Positions 23,559 through 32,183 are shown, counted from the first letter of the stretch. The stretch is DNA of 40,858 nt from Clostridiales bacterium (GCA_029098165.1 JAQXNU010000283.1:1-40858), one strand, 5' to 3'. The notes: generated from the letters alone by a model not told the origin. Made by a program: numbers and translations.

Positions 23559-23638
23559 CTATATATAAAACTTTCTCCCATTTTTGTCAAGCGATATTTT
23601 TAGCGTTTTAAATTCACGATTTTTGCCTGATAGGGCTC

Positions 23639-23694
23639 AAAAAAGTGGGGTGTTGGTTAGCAATTTATCTAATTGCTAACCGACACCCCACTTT
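23639..23694 (-). terminator. Terminator of the aspartokinase gene
   Basis: A 24-base stem (23642-23665 with 23671-23694) with a single G-U pair and a 5-base loop. On the minus strand it ends in CACTTTTTTG. It is about 60 bases after the aspartokinase stop. Confidence 0.88.
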
Positions 23695-23756
23695 GCATTA
23701 AAGTACCATTTTTAATTTAGTGTAGAATTCCCTTGTACTTCATACTCTATTCCTTA

Positions 23757-25076
23757 TTACAGATTTGCAGTTACAAATATATCATAGATCGCTTTGATTG
23801 CAGCATCAAAGTCTGCATTTTTTACACCAATGATGATATTTAACTCACTAGAACCTTGATCGATCATCTTAATATTAATGTTATTATGAGCTAATGCAGC
23901 GAAGATTCTTGCAGCTGTACCTCGATTTGCCTTCATGCCACGACCTACTACTGCAATCAAAGCTAAGTCAGCCTCTAAATCGATGGAATCCGGCTCTGCA
24001 AGTTTATGTATACCTGCTAATACTTTTTGTTCTTTTGATTCAAACTCTGATTGATGTACAAATACCGTAAATGTATCGATTCCAGAAGGTACATGTTCAA
24101 ATGAAATATCATTCTTTTCAAATACTTCTAATACTCTACGTCCGAATCCGATCTCGGAATTCATCATAGCTTTTTCAATGTTGATGGAACAGAAACCTTT
24201 TTTTCCTGCGATTCCAGTAATCGTATACTTTGGCTTATGACAGGTTGATTCTACGATCCAAGTACCGTCATCTTCTGGAGCATTAGTATTGCGGATATTG
24301 ATTGGAATACCTGCTTTACGTACTGGGAAGATTGCATCTTCATGTAATACGGTAGCACCCATATAAGATAACTCACGTAATTCTTTATAGGTAATAGTTT
24401 GAATTACTTCTGGATTGTCAATGATTCTTGGATCTGCAACTAAGAATCCAGAAACGTCGGTCCAGTTTTCGTAAACATCTGCTTTGATTGCTTTGGCTAC
24501 GATGGATCCTGTAATATCAGAACCACCGCGGGAGAATGTTTTGATCTTGCCATCTGGCATAGCACCATAAAAACCTGGGATGACTGCATTTTCTGTTTTT
24601 GCAAGTCGTTTGGATAATAACTCATCCGTCTTATCCGCATCAAAGTTTCCATCTTCCGTAAAGCAGATGGATTCTGCTGGATCTACGAATTCATAACCGA
24701 GATAATTCGCCATAATGATACCATTTAAATACTCACCACGACTGGCAGCATAATTATCTCCTATTTTCTTTTCAAAATTGCTATGTATTACTTCAAACTC
24801 TTTATCGAGTGAAAGATCTAATTTTAATCCTTTGATGATTTCTTCGTAACGCTGTTTGATCTTACCTAACATTGAAGTAAAATCCTTGCCTGCTTGAGCT
24901 AGTGCATAACAGGAATAAAGCATATCAGTAACTTTCGTATCTTTGGAATTTCTCTTTCCTGGAGCAGATGGTATTACATATTTACGGTCCTCATCAGCAC
25001 GTATGATCTTACCAACCTTCTCAAACTGTTTTGCGTCCGCTAACGAACTACCACCAAACTTCACTACTTTTTTCAT
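23757..25076 (-). CDS. Aspartate kinase
   Basis: A 439-residue monofunctional aspartokinase, catalysing ATP-dependent phosphorylation of L-aspartate, the first step to lysine, threonine, methionine and diaminopimelate. The N-terminal KFGGSSLAD (residues 6-14) is the nucleotide-binding signature and FSRGGSDITGS (about 181-191) is the second conserved loop. The C-terminal 140 residues form two ACT domains (GFCSINIEKAMMNSEIGFGR and LALIAVVGRGMKANRG), so feedback control by an amino acid is likely. Length fits the Clostridial single-gene type. A promoter is visible 84 bases upstream. I looked for a lysine riboswitch or T-box in the leader and saw neither. The gene is monocistronic. Confidence 0.93.
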   Translation of the reverse strand: MKKVVKFGGSSLADAKQFEKVGKIIRADEDRKYVIPSAPGKRNSKDTKVTDMLYSCYALAQAGKDFTSMLGKIKQRYEEIIKGLKLDLSLDKEFEVIHSNFEKKIGDNYAASRGEYLNGIIMANYLGYEFVDPAESICFTEDGNFDADKTDELLSKRLAKTENAVIPGFYGAMPDGKIKTFSRGGSDITGSIVAKAIKADVYENWTDVSGFLVADPRIIDNPEVIQTITYKELRELSYMGATVLHEDAIFPVRKAGIPINIRNTNAPEDDGTWIVESTCHKPKYTITGIAGKKGFCSINIEKAMMNSEIGFGRRVLEVFEKNDISFEHVPSGIDTFTVFVHQSEFESKEQKVLAGIHKLAEPDSIDLEADLALIAVVGRGMKANRGTAARIFAALAHNNINIKMIDQGSSELNIIIGVKNADFDAAIKAIYDIFVTANL

Positions 25077-25159
25077 GTTGTCCTCCTAGTAACTGTTCTT
25101 TATGACAAGGCTAAGCCGCAACGCGTACTTTTTCTTATCTATATAAACATTTTTATGAC

Positions 25160-25188
25160 ATCATACCTCATTTTTAAAAAAATCTCAA
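25160..25188 (-). promoter_or_regulatory. SigA-type promoter of the aspartokinase gene
   Basis: On the minus strand TTGAGA (25183-25188), 17 bases, TATGAT (25160-25165). The leader would be about 75 bases and ends in AGGAGG before the ATG. Confidence 0.8.
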
Positions 25189-25314
25189 CTATAATTCGCT
25201 CTGTTACGTTAAATTATTACCAAACGAAACCATTTTTCTCTGAAATGCAATAAAGTTCTCCAGTATTTACAAGTTTTTTTGTCCAATATTTTGGTTCCTT
25301 CCTCGTCCCAGGCG

Positions 25315-25355
25315 TTGACATTGGAAAAATCTAGGCATATAATGAACATGTTCAT
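25315..25355 (+). promoter_or_regulatory. Promoter with overlapping palindromic operator of the tetR-flavin reductase pair
   Basis: TTGACA (25315-25320), exactly 17 bases, TATAAT (25338-25343), a near-perfect SigA promoter. The perfect 14-base palindrome ATGAACATGTTCAT (25342-25355) begins on the last bases of the -10 box. A further half-site GTTCAT lies at 25365-25370. The layout suits repression by the adjacent TetR protein. Confidence 0.82.
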
Positions 25356-25382
25356 AATAATATAGTTCATGGAGTAAATACT

Positions 25383-25919
25383 ATGCCAAAGATTATCACA
25401 GATTTAAAAGCAACTATTTTATCGGTAGCTCAACAAGACTTGCTCTTGGAAGGATACTCTGCCCTTACGATACGTAATATTGCAAAGAAATGCAACATTG
25501 CCGTCGGAACGATGTATAATTACTACTCGTCCAAAGAAGTTCTTGTTGCAGAAATTCTACTCGAAGACTGGAACAACAGCCTTCTTATTATGCAAGAGGA
25601 ATCAAAAAAAGCACAGAATATGACAGATGGTTTGTATCGGATTTTTGAGGAATTAAGAAAATTTCGAAAGCGATATAGTGATTGCTGGGACCAATATACG
25701 GCTCAGGCCAATGGGAATATGGAAATCAAACAACGTCACTATATGCTATGTAATCAGATTAGTTCGATCATCAAAGAGCTTCTACTGCGATTACACATAA
25801 AGCCTGATGACTATTTAGCCGAGTTTACAGCTGAGATGTTGCTTACCCTGTCCAACGATGATTCTTTCAAATTTTCCAAGTTACGTGGAATCATTGCTAG
25901 ACTCTATACAGCAAACTAA
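25383..25919 (+). CDS. TetR family transcriptional regulator
   Basis: A 178-residue protein with a clear TetR DNA-binding domain: ILSVAQQDLLLEGYSALTI, then RNIAKKCNIAVGTMYNYYSSK (about residues 28-48). The remainder is helical, with no similarity that I recognise beyond the family. The start follows GGAG (25371-25374). It is the first gene of a unit with the flavin reductase-like gene 69 bases downstream; the palindrome overlapping the -10 box suggests autorepression. Inducer unknown. Confidence 0.88.
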   Translation: MPKIITDLKATILSVAQQDLLLEGYSALTIRNIAKKCNIAVGTMYNYYSSKEVLVAEILLEDWNNSLLIMQEESKKAQNMTDGLYRIFEELRKFRKRYSDCWDQYTAQANGNMEIKQRHYMLCNQISSIIKELLLRLHIKPDDYLAEFTAEMLLTLSNDDSFKFSKLRGIIARLYTAN

Positions 25920-25988
25920 CGAAGGTACAAACTCTATTCATGTTTCAATGAATAACTAAGTTCTTATGCTATTATAGGAGGTTGTAGA

Positions 25989-26915
25989 ATGAGTAGTTTT
26001 AAAGATTTGCGAATCGTTGATAATTTCTATCAGACATCTGCTTTTTTTCCAATGCCAACTGTGCTGATTGGTACCTTGGCCGATGATGGTTCGACCTCTC
26101 TCGGCTCTTACTCCCTGATTCAGCCATATTATATAGCCGGAAGAGATTATTATGCTATGCTTTTATGTACAAGGAACTCTTCCAATACAGCTCAACACCT
26201 TTTAAAACGTGGAAAGTGCTCGCTTAACTTTATTCCAGATAAAAAGAAATATTTTAAAGAGGTCGTCCGATTGGGCTTTCCTGGGGACACCCCTGCAGAA
26301 AAGATGAAAAATTGTATCTTCACCCTCGAAGATGGCCTGATGACAAAAGAGCATCCTGAAGATACATTTCCACAAGTCATCGCAGAAGCTTATCAGGTGT
26401 TTGAATGTACCTGGATGCGTCAACTGGATGGAGCTGACAAAGATTTGCCTGGGAATTTGAATGGTTACGAGCCACCTTACCATGATTTTAATGGAATCAC
26501 CTCCAAATATGGTGCTCACTTTATCTTGCGAGTCGATAAGATTCTCATGAAAGAAAAATACTATAATGCCATCAATGATGGAGTCAAAGCAAAGAACTTT
26601 CCTCGTGTTCCTGTCGATTACGGTTATCGCGACAGTAAAAATTTTTGGTATACCTCTTTCAAACGTCCAATTCCAGAATTGCTTCCGATTCGCGAAGGTA
26701 ATCTGGATTCCGTAAAATATGCAGCAAACCGAATGGATGACAAGATTAAGTTTACTGAAGAAGCATGTAAGATGATGGTAAATATCCCGCGTATCTTTCT
26801 TCCGACGGCACTAAAAGGCTGTATTACATGGGCTAGAGAAAATAATGTCACCTTGATCACCGAGGAACATATGAAGATCATCAACGATAAGCGAGCAAAA
26901 GAAAAAAAACGTTAA
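25989..26915 (+). CDS. Flavin reductase-like (FMN-binding split barrel) protein
   Basis: A 308-residue protein whose first 230 residues resemble the flavin reductase-like domain: FFPMPTVLIGTLADDGSTSL near residue 20, then CTRNSSNTAQHLLKRGKCSLNFI (about 61-83) and later FECTWMRQ. These match the DIM6/NTAB-type split barrel that binds FMN. The last 80 residues form a basic helical extension, including EEACKMMVNIPRIFLP, that is longer than in simple flavin reductases. It probably reduces a substrate or flavin with NAD(P)H; which one is unknown. It starts after TAGGAGG and shares a promoter with the TetR gene. The long-hairpin element copy B probably ends the transcript. Confidence 0.78.
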   Translation: MSSFKDLRIVDNFYQTSAFFPMPTVLIGTLADDGSTSLGSYSLIQPYYIAGRDYYAMLLCTRNSSNTAQHLLKRGKCSLNFIPDKKKYFKEVVRLGFPGDTPAEKMKNCIFTLEDGLMTKEHPEDTFPQVIAEAYQVFECTWMRQLDGADKDLPGNLNGYEPPYHDFNGITSKYGAHFILRVDKILMKEKYYNAINDGVKAKNFPRVPVDYGYRDSKNFWYTSFKRPIPELLPIREGNLDSVKYAANRMDDKIKFTEEACKMMVNIPRIFLPTALKGCITWARENNVTLITEEHMKIINDKRAKEKKR

Positions 26916-27006
26916 GATTGCTTAAATTATTTATCCGACCAAGATTTTCATTAATTTATTATTTTCGATATGACTTTAAACAATCATAATTGGTTGCAAT
27001 TTACAT

Positions 27007-27038
27007 TTATTAACAATTTATCAACAATCTGTGGATAA
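27007..27038. promoter_or_regulatory. Cluster of DnaA-box-like 9-mers
   Basis: A perfect DnaA box TTATCCACA is present on the minus strand at 27030-27038, next to TTATCAACA (27018-27026) and TTATTAACA (27007-27015), one and two bases off the consensus respectively. The starts are 11-12 bases apart. They lie between convergent genes, so an origin role is not implied. DnaA titration or chance in AT-rich DNA are both possible. Confidence 0.4.
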
Positions 27039-27103
27039 CTTCCATATATTTACATATTCTTAGTAAAAAATAGGCCAAGCAGCAAGAAAATTGCTATAAT
27101 ATT

Positions 27104-27272
27104 AAGAAAGAGGCTGTGAAAAAACAGCAAAAAAAGAGCAACAAGGAGGAAAGCGGGAAATCATATTAGAATTTGGCTGCGTTTCCCTTTCGGCCAGACT
27201 GAGCCAAATCCGAATATAATTTCCCGCCTCTCACGTTATCTCTTTTGCTGTTTATTCACAGCCCCTTTTTTT
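27104..27272 (+). repeat. Long-hairpin dispersed element, copy B
   Basis: A 169-base near-complete inverted repeat with A-run and T-run ends. The left arm contains GAGGCTGTGAAAAAACAGC and the same AATCATATTAGAATTTGGCT core as copy A; the right arm has AATATAATTTCCCGCC and GCTGTTTATTCACAGCC. The outer arms carry a small nested GCTGT/ACAGC hairpin. It stands between the flavin reductase gene (+) and a small minus-strand gene, both of which end towards it, and can act as their terminator. Orientation is opposite to copy A. Confidence 0.8.
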
Positions 27273-27304
27273 ATTTTTGATATATTATCAACTTCGATTT
27301 ATTT

Positions 27305-27508
27305 CTAATCAACATTATAAAAGTTTCTATTTTTCTTTTTCTGAACAGCGAAATAACGAATAATAAGTATCATCGCACTAATCCATAAGAAAGTATATCC
27401 GACCATCGTGCAAGTAACAATTTCAAATATTGAGCCAATCATCATCAAGGCAGTAGATATTGCAAATGTAAAACATAATAAAAGAAAAAACACTTCTTTT
27501 GTTTTCAT
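27305..27508 (-). CDS. Small membrane protein of unknown function
   Basis: A 67-residue protein with two hydrophobic stretches (about 6-26 and 31-52) and a basic C-terminal tail (KKKNRNFYNVD), so both termini are probably in the cytosol. The AGGAGGAGAATT ribosome-binding site before the ATG is strong, and the hydrophobic pattern supports a real gene. No family recognised. It is read towards the long-hairpin copy B, which may end its transcript. Confidence 0.65.
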   Translation of the reverse strand: MKTKEVFFLLLCFTFAISTALMMIGSIFEIVTCTMVGYTFLWISAMILIIRYFAVQKKKNRNFYNVD

Positions 27509-27661
27509 AATTCTCCTCCTATTCTGAATACCACTCTACCAATATTTTCCCATGTTTTGACTATTTTGTCAAATACTTTGTTACTAATTTAACTAATTAA
27601 TTCATTATTTCTCCGCTGTATTAATATATGCAGAATCAGTTTTCTTACTTTCGTTATATTT

Positions 27662-28759
27662 CTACAAAATTGTAAAAGGATTAATATTTATCTGACTGCT
27701 CGTAACACTGACAGAAAGCTTACTTTCAAGGAATCGTTTCATCACATCCTTAAAAATATTCTCACTTTCAAAGTGATTACAGTCAATTAGACACATTCCA
27801 GCATCCACCGCATCCTGTGCTTCATGATATTTAAGATCTCCTGTAATTAAGACATCAGCACCATTTCTCATCGAAGTACGAATGTAATCTGCACCACTTC
27901 CGGTTACAACTGCCACTTTCTTGATTGGATGACTTAAATCACCTACCACACGGATTGCATTCATCGAAAGCTTTTCTTTTACCAATTTCGCAATCTGTTC
28001 GAGACTCATCTCGTTTGGCAGATCTGCAATTCTTCCGATTCCATCTTCTTCTCCTGTGTTTTGAAGCTGAATTACATCATATGCAACTGTTTCATATGGA
28101 TGAACTGCTAACATACTCTGAATCGCAGCATCTAAGAATTCCTTTCTTACGGTACATTCTATTCGTACTTCTTCTACTGTTTCTAAATCACCAACTGCTC
28201 CTATATAAGGATTTGCTCCATCCAATGGTTTAAAATGACCTTTTCCATCGAGATGATAGGTACAATCCGAATAATTCCCCATTGCTCCAGCACCCGCTTT
28301 TGCTAATGCTTCGCGAACGGCTTCTTCATGTGATTTTGGGGCATAAACAACAATCTTAAATAAAGTCTCTTTTGATGTCACATCCAAAATCTTTGTGTAT
28401 TCCAATCCTATCACTTCCATAAAGTAGTCATTTAATCCATCTTTAGCGATATCAAAATTCGTATGCATAGAATAAACCGCAATACCATTCTGAATCAGTG
28501 TGTGAATCATTCTTCCTTTAAAGTCGTTGGTTGTAATACGTTTCATTCCTTTAAAAATAAATGGATGATGAGTAATAATCAAGTCTGCCTGTTCTTTCTT
28601 TGCTTCTTGTATGATTGCTTCATTCGCCTCTATACTAACTAATACTTTTTTAATCTCTTGATTCGGATCTCCGACCATAAGTCCAACATTATCCCAGCTT
28701 TCTGCAAGATTAACTGGATATTTTTCTTCAATAATTTTCATGATTTCTTTTAACTTCAT
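27662..28759 (-). CDS. Nif3-like dinuclear metal centre protein (GTP cyclohydrolase 1 type 2 family)
   Basis: A 365-residue protein of the Nif3/YqfO family. The N-terminal half has ESWDNVGLMVGDP, then ADLIITHHPFIFKG (about 59-72) and YSMHTNFDIAKDGLN (about 95-109). The C-terminal half has VVTGSGADYIRTSMRNGADVLITGDLKYHEAQDA and DCNHFESE. The His and Asp/Glu residues of these blocks make up the dinuclear metal site. The insert between the halves (about 125-230) is the PII-like domain of the long YqfO type, and length fits. The family is annotated as GTP cyclohydrolase 1 type 2, but its physiological role is unsettled. Start after GAGGAG. Terminator not clear. Confidence 0.9.
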   Translation of the reverse strand: MKLKEIMKIIEEKYPVNLAESWDNVGLMVGDPNQEIKKVLVSIEANEAIIQEAKKEQADLIITHHPFIFKGMKRITTNDFKGRMIHTLIQNGIAVYSMHTNFDIAKDGLNDYFMEVIGLEYTKILDVTSKETLFKIVVYAPKSHEEAVREALAKAGAGAMGNYSDCTYHLDGKGHFKPLDGANPYIGAVGDLETVEEVRIECTVRKEFLDAAIQSMLAVHPYETVAYDVIQLQNTGEEDGIGRIADLPNEMSLEQIAKLVKEKLSMNAIRVVGDLSHPIKKVAVVTGSGADYIRTSMRNGADVLITGDLKYHEAQDAVDAGMCLIDCNHFESENIFKDVMKRFLESKLSVSVTSSQININPFTIL

Positions 28760-28884
28760 AGTTTTAACTCCTCTTATGAATACTACTTGAGCGCTTTTAT
28801 AGTCTAAGTATCTCTATGGAGTTAGTATATCACATAAAGTAGGCGGTTTACCAGATGATTAAAGAATTGCAAACCTTTATTTAC

Positions 28885-28931
28885 AAAAAAATCCCCTATA
28901 TAAAACAATCCATCTTTCGTTTTATATAGGG
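28885..28931 (-). terminator. Terminator of the 81-residue gene
   Basis: A perfect 13-base stem, CCCTATATAAAAC (28894-28906) with GTTTTATATAGGG (28919-28931), and on the minus strand a following GGGGATTTTTTTG. It lies 50 bases after the stop codon. Confidence 0.85.
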
Positions 28932-28981
28932 AATAGTTCTTAATCTAAAAATTCTGTTTAAGAAAGTTTAATTGAACTCAA

Positions 28982-29227
28982 TTACTTACTCTCAATATCT
29001 GGTGGTCCAAATGTATAAATGTCATGATAAGATTCCGTCTCATACTGATTCTGAGGTGGTCGAAACATCAAACCAGTCAGATCAGTTGTTGAACTGGAGT
29101 TACAAATATCAATATCGCCAACATTGTATTTATCCTCTGGATCAAGGCGAAGGGTATTTGATGTATTTACTTGATAGTAATCATCAATCTTTACAACATT
29201 TCCGTTTTTCATAGTATTGTCATTCAT
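28982..29227 (-). CDS. Unknown small protein, 81 residues
   Basis: An 81-residue acidic, polar protein with no hydrophobic stretch and no recognised domain. It is rich in N, D, S, T and Y, with a proline pair near each of two short similar blocks: MFRPPQNQYETESY and YTFGPPDIESK. The GAGGAGTG ribosome-binding site upstream and its own strong terminator downstream support a real, monocistronic gene. No signal peptide. Composition is compatible with a secreted-surface, spore-associated or phase-specific protein, but none of these is shown by the sequence. Confidence 0.6.
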   Translation of the reverse strand: MNDNTMKNGNVVKIDDYYQVNTSNTLRLDPEDKYNVGDIDICNSSSTTDLTGLMFRPPQNQYETESYHDIYTFGPPDIESK

Positions 29228-29311
29228 AGTTTAATCACTCCTCACCTATAGTATGGCTGAATCAGAATGTAATATTCTATGATGATACTATGTTTTTTTT
29301 CATAATATTTT

Positions 29312-30694
29312 CTATTCATTTAATAAATTTCTTTTTTGAAGTTCTGTGATACAGGCCTCTAATTCCTCTGCATGATCACTATTTATAAAGTACATACTAT
29401 CTTCTGTATAGATTAGTAAATATCTTTTTGGCTGTTCTTTGTTGATATATACTCTACTTTGACCATATTCTTTTGCTCGAAACTTTCCGAAATCATAGGT
29501 AGCATTTGCAAGGCCACTATTTTTATACAACTTTGGCAATTCTGTTAAAATGGATGCTTCCGTAATATCACTAAAATTAATTTCTGTATCATATTGTGTT
29601 GCATTTATATAAATCTTATCCGAATCCATGGTCAAAGATAATGATGGAAAATCTAATGGCACATAATGAATAAGCATTGCTAGGCAACCAACCATGATGA
29701 TTGTAACAATGACATCCATCACCTTTCCAGCCGAATGAGCCATATTCATAGTCAATCCAAAACCGAATCGCTTTTCCACCCATAACTTTGGATCATTTGG
29801 GTTTTTGTAAATGCCACCTCTCCAATAGATATCGTCATCGATTTCGAAATTACTATTTTCCACCTGCATCAGTAAATTTCGTTCTTTTTTTACTTTGTTC
29901 ATTGCGATAAATATGACAGCGCAATTCAAGATACTGCTTAGGATCACAATTGCTAAGACAAGACTATAGTTGTAAATAGGTTCTGGGAAGATTCCACCAA
30001 TCAGCCATGATACGGCATTAATATATGCTGCAAGCACCATAGCTTTAGTCATCTCATAACAATAGCAACGATTTAACGCAACATTGATTTCAGAATTCTC
30101 ACTATAAATATTGGATTTTACTTTTGGAACAATACTATAGATACCAAATAACGCAACCGAAGCAACTGCATTGACAGCCATATAGACATAGTCAATTCCA
30201 CCAGCATCTTCAGTTTTCCATAAGAAACATCCAATCACCGTTAAAACAAGAACAGCCAACCAGTGCCATTTCGAATAAGGAAAATACTTCTTAAGTCTGG
30301 CAACTTCCGTATCAACAGAGATGGAATATGTATCTCCAACGGTCCACCCCTGTTCTTTCTTATAAGCATAAACTTCATCGAAAGTTTTCACAAGCAGAAC
30401 CCACATTGCAACAAGCCATAGGCCAATCAATAACAAGCAATAAAGAGTACTGATGATTGGATAAGCACGTAAGAAGAACGCTAAGGCTGTTGTAATGAAC
30501 ATTCCGATCGTTAAGTATCGATTCCGTTTCTTAAATTTTTTTACCATGTTTTGAATCTCTAATCGATTCATCTCCTGTTTCGGTAATTTCACTCCCAATA
30601 AGATATAACCATTTGGTTTTGCCGCACTATTCATAGTATAAGCAAAGGCAGCAATAACGATCAGATAACAAGGTAACATAATAAAAAACATCAT
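29312..30694 (-). CDS. DUF5808-type membrane protein under GntR control
   Basis: The start is placed at ATG 30694, seven bases after AGGAGG; a TTG upstream in the same frame (30712) would lie ahead of that site. The product is about 460 residues. It has about eight hydrophobic segments spread over residues 1-330. After them comes the DUF5808 block, DDDIYWRGGIYKNPNDPKLWVEKRFG (about 287-312), then another membrane helix and a C-terminal soluble domain of beta character (TMDSDKIYINATQYDTEINFSDI), similar to a bacterial PH-like domain. Function unknown; such proteins are typically paired with YtrA-like GntR regulators. The ATG overlaps the GntR stop (ATGA), so translation is coupled. Confidence 0.75.
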   Translation of the reverse strand: MMFFIMLPCYLIVIAAFAYTMNSAAKPNGYILLGVKLPKQEMNRLEIQNMVKKFKKRNRYLTIGMFITTALAFFLRAYPIISTLYCLLLIGLWLVAMWVLLVKTFDEVYAYKKEQGWTVGDTYSISVDTEVARLKKYFPYSKWHWLAVLVLTVIGCFLWKTEDAGGIDYVYMAVNAVASVALFGIYSIVPKVKSNIYSENSEINVALNRCYCYEMTKAMVLAAYINAVSWLIGGIFPEPIYNYSLVLAIVILSSILNCAVIFIAMNKVKKERNLLMQVENSNFEIDDDIYWRGGIYKNPNDPKLWVEKRFGFGLTMNMAHSAGKVMDVIVTIIMVGCLAMLIHYVPLDFPSLSLTMDSDKIYINATQYDTEINFSDITEASILTELPKLYKNSGLANATYDFGKFRAKEYGQSRVYINKEQPKRYLLIYTEDSMYFINSDHAEELEACITELQKRNLLNE

Positions 30695-31089
30695 ATGGAT
30701 TCCTCCTCCCAAGTACTAATACTCAAGTTTTCATACAGATTCTCACAAATCTTCAAAAATTGTTCTTTACAGATTCCCTTTAATGTTGATTCTGTGATCA
30801 ACAATTGTAATTCCGACTCCACCTTTTTTTTAAACTCGCCATATTGATCTGCATGAGGGCTAACAATTGCACCATGACGTCGGTCAATTTCTATAAATCC
30901 CTCATTCTTTAAAATGGAATAAGCTTTGTTTACTGTCATAGCATTAATACCAGTTTCTGATGCTAGTTGACGTACGGTCGGAAGACTCTGCCCCAACGCT
31001 AATTGTCCATTTCCTATCCCTAGTACGATTTCATTTCTTAATTGTACGTAAATGGGCTCATCCCCTGATGGATTAAGTTTTATGATCAT
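30691..31089 (-). CDS. GntR family (YtrA-type) transcriptional regulator
   Basis: A 132-residue GntR regulator with the short YtrA-type C-terminal. The winged helix is at residues 5-75: PSGDEPIYVQLRNEIVLGIGN, LPTVRQLASETGINAMTVNKAYSIL and GFIEIDRRHGAIV. The remaining 55 residues form the short helical dimer domain. These regulators control adjacent transport or membrane-stress genes, here the DUF5808 membrane protein, with which it overlaps. The inducer is unknown. The start follows GGGGGC. Confidence 0.88.
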   Translation of the reverse strand: MIIKLNPSGDEPIYVQLRNEIVLGIGNGQLALGQSLPTVRQLASETGINAMTVNKAYSILKNEGFIEIDRRHGAIVSPHADQYGEFKKKVESELQLLITESTLKGICKEQFLKICENLYENLSISTWEEESI

Positions 31090-31215
31090 AATTGCCCCCT
31101 ATCCTGAAACAATCTATCTATGTATTATTTGTATTAGTTAGCATAATACAAATAATACAAACTGTCAAGGATATTTTTCATTATCTACCATATTTTTCTT
31201 TGCTTATCAAATACA

Positions 31216-31257
31216 GAAAAAGAGTATGCATTATGCTCGATAGCATTTACGCATACC
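31216..31257 (-). terminator. Terminator of the thiol peroxidase gene
   Basis: GTATGC (31224-31229) pairs with GCATAC (31251-31256), and ATGCT (31233-31237) pairs with AGCAT (31242-31246), with a small interior loop. On the minus strand it ends in CTCTTTTTCTG. Confidence 0.78.
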
Positions 31258-31273
31258 CTTCACTGATTAGCAA

Positions 31274-31759
31274 TTATTTTACTGCCTGTAATGCTTTTTC
31301 ATAATCTGGTTCATTCGTTATCTCACTGCAATATTCCACATAAGTCACCTTATTATTCTCATCAACTACAAAGATTGCTCGAGCAAGCAAACCAAGTTCT
31401 TTTATATACGTACCGTAATTCTTTCCAAAGCTGTGATCTTTGTAATCCGATAACATTTTGACTTTATCAATTCCTGCTGCACCACACCAGCGGTCTTGAG
31501 CAAATGGAAGGTCCATAGAAACGATGTAGATTGTTACATCTCCTAACGAAGCTGCTTCCTCATTAAATCTTCGAACTTCCATATCACATACTGCAGTATC
31601 CACGGATGGTACCGTAACAAAGATTCGTTTCCCTAAAGTATCTTTTAAGGTTACATCTACAAGTGCATTATCTTTCACTGTGAAATCTGGAGCCTGGTCG
31701 CCAACTTTAATTTCCTTATCGATTAATGTCACATTATTTCCTTGAAATGTTACACCCAT
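31274..31759 (-). CDS. tpx: Thiol peroxidase Tpx
   Basis: A 161-residue atypical 2-Cys peroxiredoxin. The peroxidatic cysteine is Cys58 in the family motif SVDTAVCDMEVRRF, and the resolving cysteine is Cys92 in DRWCGAAG. The remaining core (KVGDQAPDFTV, GKRIFVTVPS, FVVDENNKVTYVEY) is complete. It reduces hydrogen peroxide and alkyl hydroperoxides using thioredoxin, which fits oxygen defence in an anaerobe. Start after AAAGGAG; the terminator is at 31216-31257. It is monocistronic. No PerR-type operator was recognised with confidence. Confidence 0.93.
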   Translation of the reverse strand: MGVTFQGNNVTLIDKEIKVGDQAPDFTVKDNALVDVTLKDTLGKRIFVTVPSVDTAVCDMEVRRFNEEAASLGDVTIYIVSMDLPFAQDRWCGAAGIDKVKMLSDYKDHSFGKNYGTYIKELGLLARAIFVVDENNKVTYVEYCSEITNEPDYEKALQAVK

Positions 31760-31860
31760 GATTATTTCTCCTTTTGATTTTTCTCTTTTATTATGTCGAT
31801 ATAGATAAAGAAATACGCATGAAATCTTAGAAGAAAATATCTCTTTTTTCCTAACCCAAG

Positions 31861-32097
31861 TTAGCTTGCCCTTAGACAGATGGTTCCAAGGTTATTCCAT
31901 CCCATAAAATCTGTAAGGTAGTTATAATAGTTTAATACTGGTTCGGTTGCATGATTGTCATTTTGTCCAGCTAACGTAATCAGATAGCTGTTTTTTATGG
32001 ACATGTTTTGACTTCCAAGTGCATAAAATCGATCGATTACGTTCTTAAGAATTGGTGCTGTGGATTCCATTGAAACTCCATCGATCTGCTGCCAGAC
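31861..32097 (-). pseudogene. Fragment of an NADPH-dependent FMN reductase-like flavoprotein
   Basis: The frame opens after a stop and reads QQIDGVSMESTAPILKNVID, then RFYALGSQNMSIKNSYLITL, AGQNDNHATEPVLNYYNYL and a stop. This matches the middle to C-terminal part of the flavodoxin-like NAD(P)H-FMN reductase family (ADGVIFxSP followed by LKxxIDR and then the xLLxTxG core). The N-terminal FMN-binding half is missing, and the C-terminal tail ends early. It is a truncated relic next to the sfsA pseudogene. Confidence 0.75.
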
Positions 32098-32183
32098 CTA
32101 TGAAGATTCTCTTGTTGGACTTTGTGGAAAGCAAAAGAAATGGGGTAATAAAAAAAAATGTAAAAGACTAGAAAGGAATTACT

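Noticed and set aside
25077..25382. Lysine riboswitch or T-box upstream of aspartokinase
   Set aside because: The leader after the promoter is only about 75 bases and lacks both the L-box conserved segments and the T-box TGGNACCGCG-type motif.
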